Notes under the pieces: model-generated
Told to the model about the DNA's origin: nothing
The model's input: only the letters and a program-made list of their open reading frames with translations
The model's database searches: none
Made by a program: the position numbers and the translations under genes
Source: Methanobrevibacter sp.
GTDB taxonomy: Archaea; Methanobacteriota; Methanobacteria; Methanobacteriales; Methanobacteriaceae
Direction: 5' to 3'
DNA: 64,000 nucleotides
Assembly (NCBI RefSeq): GCF_015062985.1
Contig: NZ_SUTI01000011.1
Location: forward strand, 6,404 to 70,403
Shown here: positions 60,472-64,000 of the stretch, one piece after another
Position numbering within the stretch: position 1 is the first letter of the stretch
Layout of the letters: the number at the start of each line of letters is the position of its first letter

Positions 60472-61344
60472 ATGGATATATTGGAAGATATTTCTCAAAC
60501 TATCATAAAAGCATCTACTTCTCTTTCTGATGATAAATTCAGGGCATTAAAAAAAGCTATTGAAACTGAAGATAATGAAAATGCAAAATGGGCCTTGGAA
60601 CAAATTCATGAAAATTATCAGGTTGCACAAAAGACTGGATTTCCATTATGTGATGATACTGGAATTCCTCATGTGATTATTGAAGTAGGCAGCCAAAGGG
60701 AAATTTCAGGAGAGCTCCTAAATCAGATTCATGAGGGTATTGCATTGGGGTTGAACAATCTTCCTGCAAGACCTATGGCCGTTAAGGGAGGACCTGTTGA
60801 AAGGATTGAACAGAGCCGGGGCTTATTTGATGAGCCGGGAATGCTTCGCCCGGCATCCATCCTGATTGATAGCGCAAATGACGAGTCAACATATAAAAGG
60901 GACATATCCCCCGACACTTTAAATATTCATTTTCTGCTTGAAGGTGGCGGGCCTGAAATCAGAGCCAAAACATATAGGGTCTACCATAAAAGGTCTTTTG
61001 AAAATGTCATAGATACGGCATGCGAATGGCTCGAGGATTCGTTAAAGATGTTAGGATGCACTCCGTCAATTCCGTCAATAGGTATTGGGAGAACACATTT
61101 CGAGTCAACATCACTGCTTTTGAAGTCAATAGCTTACGGAAATTTGGACAATCAAAGTGATTATGAGCAGCATATTACTGATAGGATAAATCAAACAGGA
61201 ATCGGTCCTTTCGGTTTGGGTGGAAGGACAACAGTTTTAGGAAGTTATGTAAATATTGGAAATCAGCGAGCAAGTGGCGTTAGAATTGTTTCCGTAAGGC
61301 CATCCTGTTTTGTTGATCCAAGAGTCGCCACATTGAAATTATAA
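60472..61344 (+). CDS. Class I fumarate hydratase alpha subunit (TtdA/FumA N-domain-like)
   Basis: 290 residues corresponding to the alpha subunit of two-subunit iron-sulfur fumarases and L(+)-tartrate dehydratases. Cluster cysteines are Cys60 (GFPLCDDTGIP), Cys196 (LGCTPSIPSIGIGR) and Cys279 (RPSCFV); GGPVE and FLLEGGGPE are also family-like. It needs a beta subunit, which is not in the window. It may serve the reductive TCA path of methanogens or a substrate of this cluster. The gene starts five bases after its predecessor. Confidence 0.85.
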   Translation: MDILEDISQTIIKASTSLSDDKFRALKKAIETEDNENAKWALEQIHENYQVAQKTGFPLCDDTGIPHVIIEVGSQREISGELLNQIHEGIALGLNNLPARPMAVKGGPVERIEQSRGLFDEPGMLRPASILIDSANDESTYKRDISPDTLNIHFLLEGGGPEIRAKTYRVYHKRSFENVIDTACEWLEDSLKMLGCTPSIPSIGIGRTHFESTSLLLKSIAYGNLDNQSDYEQHITDRINQTGIGPFGLGGRTTVLGSYVNIGNQRASGVRIVSVRPSCFVDPRVATLKL

Positions 61345-61402
61345 ATCTTTATATATCATTTGAGATTATGTTTAATTAATTGAATTGTAAGGTATCAAAA
61401 AA

Positions 61403-62203
61403 ATGCAAGAAAATAATTTTAAAATAAATCCTCATTCTCTAAAAACCGCAATATCCCGTGTTGAAGAAGATAAAATCGTAACCATGGGATACAATCAAAG
61501 GGATTTGATTGAAAAAATCAGATATAGTGACATGGTTTTTCTTCTTTTAAAGGGAAGATTGCCTTCTGTTATTGAAGGAAAGATTTTCAATCATGTTCTG
61601 GTTTCATTTTGCGATCATGGAGTAACTCCTCCAAGCACTCAGACAGCACGTTTGATTGCATCTTCAGGCTCCCCTATAAATGCGGCCGTTTCAGGAGCTC
61701 TATTGTCATTCGGACATAAACATGCGGGGGCAATTGAAAAAACTATGGAGCTGTTCCAATCAAAGATTAATTCCCTTTACTTAATTGAGGATTCAAATAT
61801 TGATAATAAGCAAATCGCTAGTTTAGCCATTGATATCTATAACGACTTCACTATTGAAGGCAAAAAGATACCAGGTTTTGGCCACAGATATCATAATGTG
61901 GATCCCAGGGCAGATAAGTTGATGGAAGTTGTAATCAACAAGGGTTTTGTCGGACCCCATATCAAGTTAGCGTTGGCGATTGAAGATTTGCTTTCTGAAA
62001 AGAAAGGCATCAGACTCAATGTTGACGGTGCAAATGCAGCAATCCTCTCAGATTTAGGTTTCACTCCTGATTTGGGATTGGGGGTATTCATGATTGGAAG
62101 GCTTCCAGGCATAATTGCACATATTCATGAAGAAAATATGGATGAAGAGGAATTTAGAAGATTTTGCGATTTAGATGATATTATTTATCAGGGAGGCAAA
62201 TAA
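61403..62203 (+). CDS. Short citrate-synthase-fold lyase (citryl-CoA lyase-like)
   Basis: 266 residues, much shorter than citrate synthase (370-430) but with its catalytic core: His in SFGHKHAGA (105/107), His161 in PGFGHRYHNVDPRA and Asp208 in LNVDGANAA. FCDHGVTPPSTQTARLIAS is also typical. The short form is known as citryl-CoA lyase or citryl-CoA lyase-like, cutting or forming a citryl- or methylcitryl-type CoA ester. AAGGT precedes the ATG, with a 58-base gap before it. It is followed two bases later by a nitroreductase. Confidence 0.83.
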   Translation: MQENNFKINPHSLKTAISRVEEDKIVTMGYNQRDLIEKIRYSDMVFLLLKGRLPSVIEGKIFNHVLVSFCDHGVTPPSTQTARLIASSGSPINAAVSGALLSFGHKHAGAIEKTMELFQSKINSLYLIEDSNIDNKQIASLAIDIYNDFTIEGKKIPGFGHRYHNVDPRADKLMEVVINKGFVGPHIKLALAIEDLLSEKKGIRLNVDGANAAILSDLGFTPDLGLGVFMIGRLPGIIAHIHEENMDEEEFRRFCDLDDIIYQGGK

Positions 62204-62204
62204 A

Positions 62205-62714
62205 ATGGAATTCATTGATGTAATTACGGAAAGGTACAGTGTACGCGGATATTTGGATAAAGAAGTTGAACCTGAAAAGCTTGAATATGTTTTAAAAGCA
62301 GCAACATTAGCTCCAACAGGTGTAAATTACCAGCCATTTAAAGTTTATGTGATTGATACAAAAAAATATGGAAAGGAACTTTCTGAAATCTATGGTGCTA
62401 AGTGGTTTGTTGAAGCGCCATACGTTTTGTGTGTCGTGGCAATAAGAAATAAGGCATGGACCAGACCGTGGGATGTCAAAAATATTGCCGACATCGATGC
62501 AACAATAGTGATGGACCATATTATTCTTGCAGCTACAGACGCGGGCCTTGGAACATGTTATATCGGCGCATTCAAGAAATATAAAGCCCATGAATTTTTG
62601 GATTTGGATGAAAATGAGGAAGCAGTTCTGTTCACTCCTCTCGGATATGGTGATGCCGAACCTAGAGATACTCCTAGAATGGAATTGGATGAATTTGTAG
62701 TATATAAAGATTAA
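62205..62714 (+). CDS. Nitroreductase family flavoprotein
   Basis: 169 residues. FIDVITERYSVRGYLDKEVE, ATLAPTGVNYQPFKVYVI and LAATDAGLGTCYIGAF are the FMN-binding motifs of the nitroreductase fold; the ending PRDTPRM is also common. AGGGAGG precedes the ATG at 62205, so the longer frame from 62175 is rejected. It likely reduces a small electrophile with NAD(P)H or F420H2; there is no sign of its substrate. It may be the last gene of the carboxylate cluster. Confidence 0.88.
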   Translation: MEFIDVITERYSVRGYLDKEVEPEKLEYVLKAATLAPTGVNYQPFKVYVIDTKKYGKELSEIYGAKWFVEAPYVLCVVAIRNKAWTRPWDVKNIADIDATIVMDHIILAATDAGLGTCYIGAFKKYKAHEFLDLDENEEAVLFTPLGYGDAEPRDTPRMELDEFVVYKD

Positions 62715-62715
62715 A

Positions 62716-63054
62716 ATGAAACTTTTTATTCTTGATGCAGATAACTCTAAAGATATGGAAGATATATCAGAAGAGTTATCCTCAAAAAAATTTAAGATTA
62801 TAGAAAAGGATGACAATTTCATATTGATGATGAAAAGAAGGTATGGAAACCTTTTGATTCATGCGGTATGTTTAATAATCGCATTATCTTTTTTAGGCCC
62901 ATTGATCTTTGTCAATGTGGCTTATTTTGCTTATTCATATCTATGGGCGTCTCCCCATGTGCTGATAACCACAGAAAAGGTTGATGACGAAGGCAATCCT
63001 TTGGAATTCAACGACATGGATGAAGTATTGAATGCAGCATTTGCTATTCTATGA
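62716..63054 (+). CDS. Small membrane protein of unknown function
   Basis: 112 residues. The N-terminal 40 residues are soluble (LFILDADNSKDMEDISEELS), followed by one or two membrane helices (LLIHAVCLIIALSFLGPLIF, VAYFAYSYLWASP). It begins two bases after the nitroreductase stop and overlaps the convergent gene by 11 bases. No known family. Confidence 0.6.
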   Translation: MKLFILDADNSKDMEDISEELSSKKFKIIEKDDNFILMMKRRYGNLLIHAVCLIIALSFLGPLIFVNVAYFAYSYLWASPHVLITTEKVDDEGNPLEFNDMDEVLNAAFAIL

Positions 63055-63373
63055 TTTCATCCACACTATACTCTTCTATTTTTCTTATCAGCAATGGCCT
63101 TTTAGCATTGAGGTATTCTGATTCTTCCCCTATTTTAGCATCAATGAATACTTTGTCAACCTCAGGTTCGCTGAACAGTGATATGATGTCGCTAAGGAAG
63201 TCATCATAGTCCTTTTGAATGTTTTCATCACTGAAACCCAGGCGTGGAAGTTCATGTGTCCAGATATCTTCGCCGGGTGAGAATTTCTTATCAGCAATTT
63301 TGCCGTTGTCAATTTCACTGTCCAATGTCAGTGAAAAATTTTCATTTAAAATTATCCAAACTCCTCTATCCAT
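63044..63373 (-). CDS. Small acidic protein of unknown function
   Basis: 109-residue soluble acidic protein. The frame starts MDRGVWIILNENFS and has no recognised domain. The region upstream is AT-rich with no strong ribosome site, so it may be leaderless. It overlaps its convergent neighbour by 11 bases. Codon pattern and lack of a better frame on the other strand support it as a real gene. Confidence 0.55.
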   Translation of the reverse strand: MDRGVWIILNENFSLTLDSEIDNGKIADKKFSPGEDIWTHELPRLGFSDENIQKDYDDFLSDIISLFSEPEVDKVFIDAKIGEESEYLNAKRPLLIRKIEEYSVDEIIE

Positions 63374-63435
63374 AATAAGAGATTTGTATAAAATGATATA
63401 AATATTATGAAATAAATACTAAAATTAGTGTTATT

Positions 63436-63786
63436 ATGGCAAATATTAAAATGTTTAAATTATTAGGGATAGCATTGGCTTTAATGTTGATTGTTTGGGC
63501 ATTAACACCCATATTCAGACATCAGACTTTGACAAATGATGTTATTGCTACTTCAATCATATTGATTTTGATAGGTGTTGCTTATCTGATAATCCTGTAC
63601 AACCCTAGCTGGACCAAGGCAGTTTTCTTTTTTGAAGGTATTGTCATAGCGGTTGTTGGGTATATGTTATTGGATTTTCCATACAACTTCGAATTGGCTA
63701 TTGTAGGTCTTATTATCATAACAATAGCAGTTCTTGCTTATTTACAGAAATTGCCGCCTAATATTTTGAGATGGTTTTACAGATAG
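63436..63786 (+). CDS. Small polytopic membrane protein
   Basis: 116 residues with four membrane helices (LLGIALALMLIVWALTPIF, DVIATSIILILIGVAYLIIL, AVFFFEGIVIAVVGYMLL, LAIVGLIIITIAVLAYLQ) and short loops. No family is recognised; the size and layout resemble small energy-converting or chaperone-like membrane subunits, without specific evidence. It precedes the A-type ATP synthase operon but has a separate T-rich region after its stop. Confidence 0.65.
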   Translation: MANIKMFKLLGIALALMLIVWALTPIFRHQTLTNDVIATSIILILIGVAYLIILYNPSWTKAVFFFEGIVIAVVGYMLLDFPYNFELAIVGLIIITIAVLAYLQKLPPNILRWFYR

Positions 63787-63951
63787 TCTATTTTTCTTTT
63801 ATTCTTTTTTTTATCCATTATTTTTATCTAAATTTTATTTTTTAAATACATTTTTTTATTTAAATTTAAATTTCAGCTATTTTTACTACTATTAAATAGT
63901 AAAAGATATATATATTGCACAATAAAAATAAGTGTACCATGGTGATTAATT

Positions 63952-64000
63952 ATGGCAGAGATATCAGACGCAATCGCAATGATAAAAAAAGCTGAATCTG
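63952..64000 (+). CDS. ahaH: A-type ATP synthase subunit H, start only
   Basis: Only the first 16 codons are in the window (MAEISDAIAMIKKAES). GGTGAT lies five bases before the ATG. The pattern of a short helix start with SxAIxxIKxAE fits subunit H (AhaH) of the archaeal ATP synthase peripheral stalk, the usual first gene of the aha operon in Methanobacteriales. A TATA-like stretch (AGATATATATATT) lies at about 63904-63916. The identification rests on very few residues. Confidence 0.6.
   Translation, partial: MAEISDAIAMIKKAES

Overview
The window is archaeal, most likely from Methanobrevibacter or a close relative (Methanobacteriales). The sequence is very AT-rich. Many genes are preceded by an AGGTGAT/GGTGAT-type ribosome binding site 3-4 nt before the start, and others have a TATA box about 26 nt before a start with no ribosome site (leaderless). 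The gene content agrees: an archaeal Lhr helicase, RNase Z, NucS, TiaS, a Thg1-like enzyme, a YcaO/TfuA pair, secreted adhesin-like proteins with Pmp-type repeats, and the first codons of an A-type ATP synthase subunit H. I saw no tRNA, rRNA, CRISPR array or intact insertion sequence.

Layout. 1-14.8 kb: housekeeping and small unknown genes: Lhr (cut by the window edge), an SDR oxidoreductase, a HEAT-repeat protein, a nitrilase-family amidase, NucS, two MetX-like alpha/beta hydrolases (the second lacks its catalytic residues), then nadA-mscS-rnz divergent from nadC, and a core-only SNF2 ATPase. 15-23 kb: carAB, an amidohydrolase, a universal stress protein and a CBS protein. 23-26.5 kb: a tight four-gene unit M50 protease - YcaO - TfuA - LarE-like sulfurtransferase, probably for protein thioamidation. 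26.5-31.2 kb: PepQ-like peptidase, an MFS transporter, and a divergent MarR/flavodoxin versus acetyltransferase/NTF2-like locus with two tandem palindromic operators. 31.3-43.2 kb: an accessory surface region with a frameshifted adhesin, a large repeat adhesin, and three versions of a TadC-like gene (truncated, remnant, intact) plus a class III signal peptide pilin-like protein. 43.2-55 kb: two TMEM175-like channels, an aldehyde dehydrogenase (CofA-like), a tRNA-binding protein, a PRC-barrel protein, an overlapping nadX-thg1-JAMM unit, serA, a YbjQ protein, an HTH regulator and tiaS. 55-62.7 kb: a tandemly duplicated two-gene membrane protein module (DUF3100-like plus a small partner), then an MmgE/PrpD protein, a TIM-barrel protein, a class I fumarase alpha subunit, a short citrate-synthase-fold lyase and a nitroreductase, all on one strand. 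This looks like a di/tricarboxylate uptake and conversion cluster. The window ends at ahaH.

How the parts fit. NAD synthesis from aspartate is fully represented (nadX, nadA, nadC) at two sites. The 55-62 kb cluster is the best candidate for an undescribed pathway. The thioamidation unit contains an unexpected membrane protease and a LarE-like protein with three cysteines placed as in iron-sulfur LarE enzymes. Several genes appear to start at AUU: the second DUF3100-like copy has no ATG, GTG or TTG where its paralogue has ATG, but has ATT at the exactly aligned position behind a Shine-Dalgarno sequence. All family names come from reading the sequence, not from a database search.
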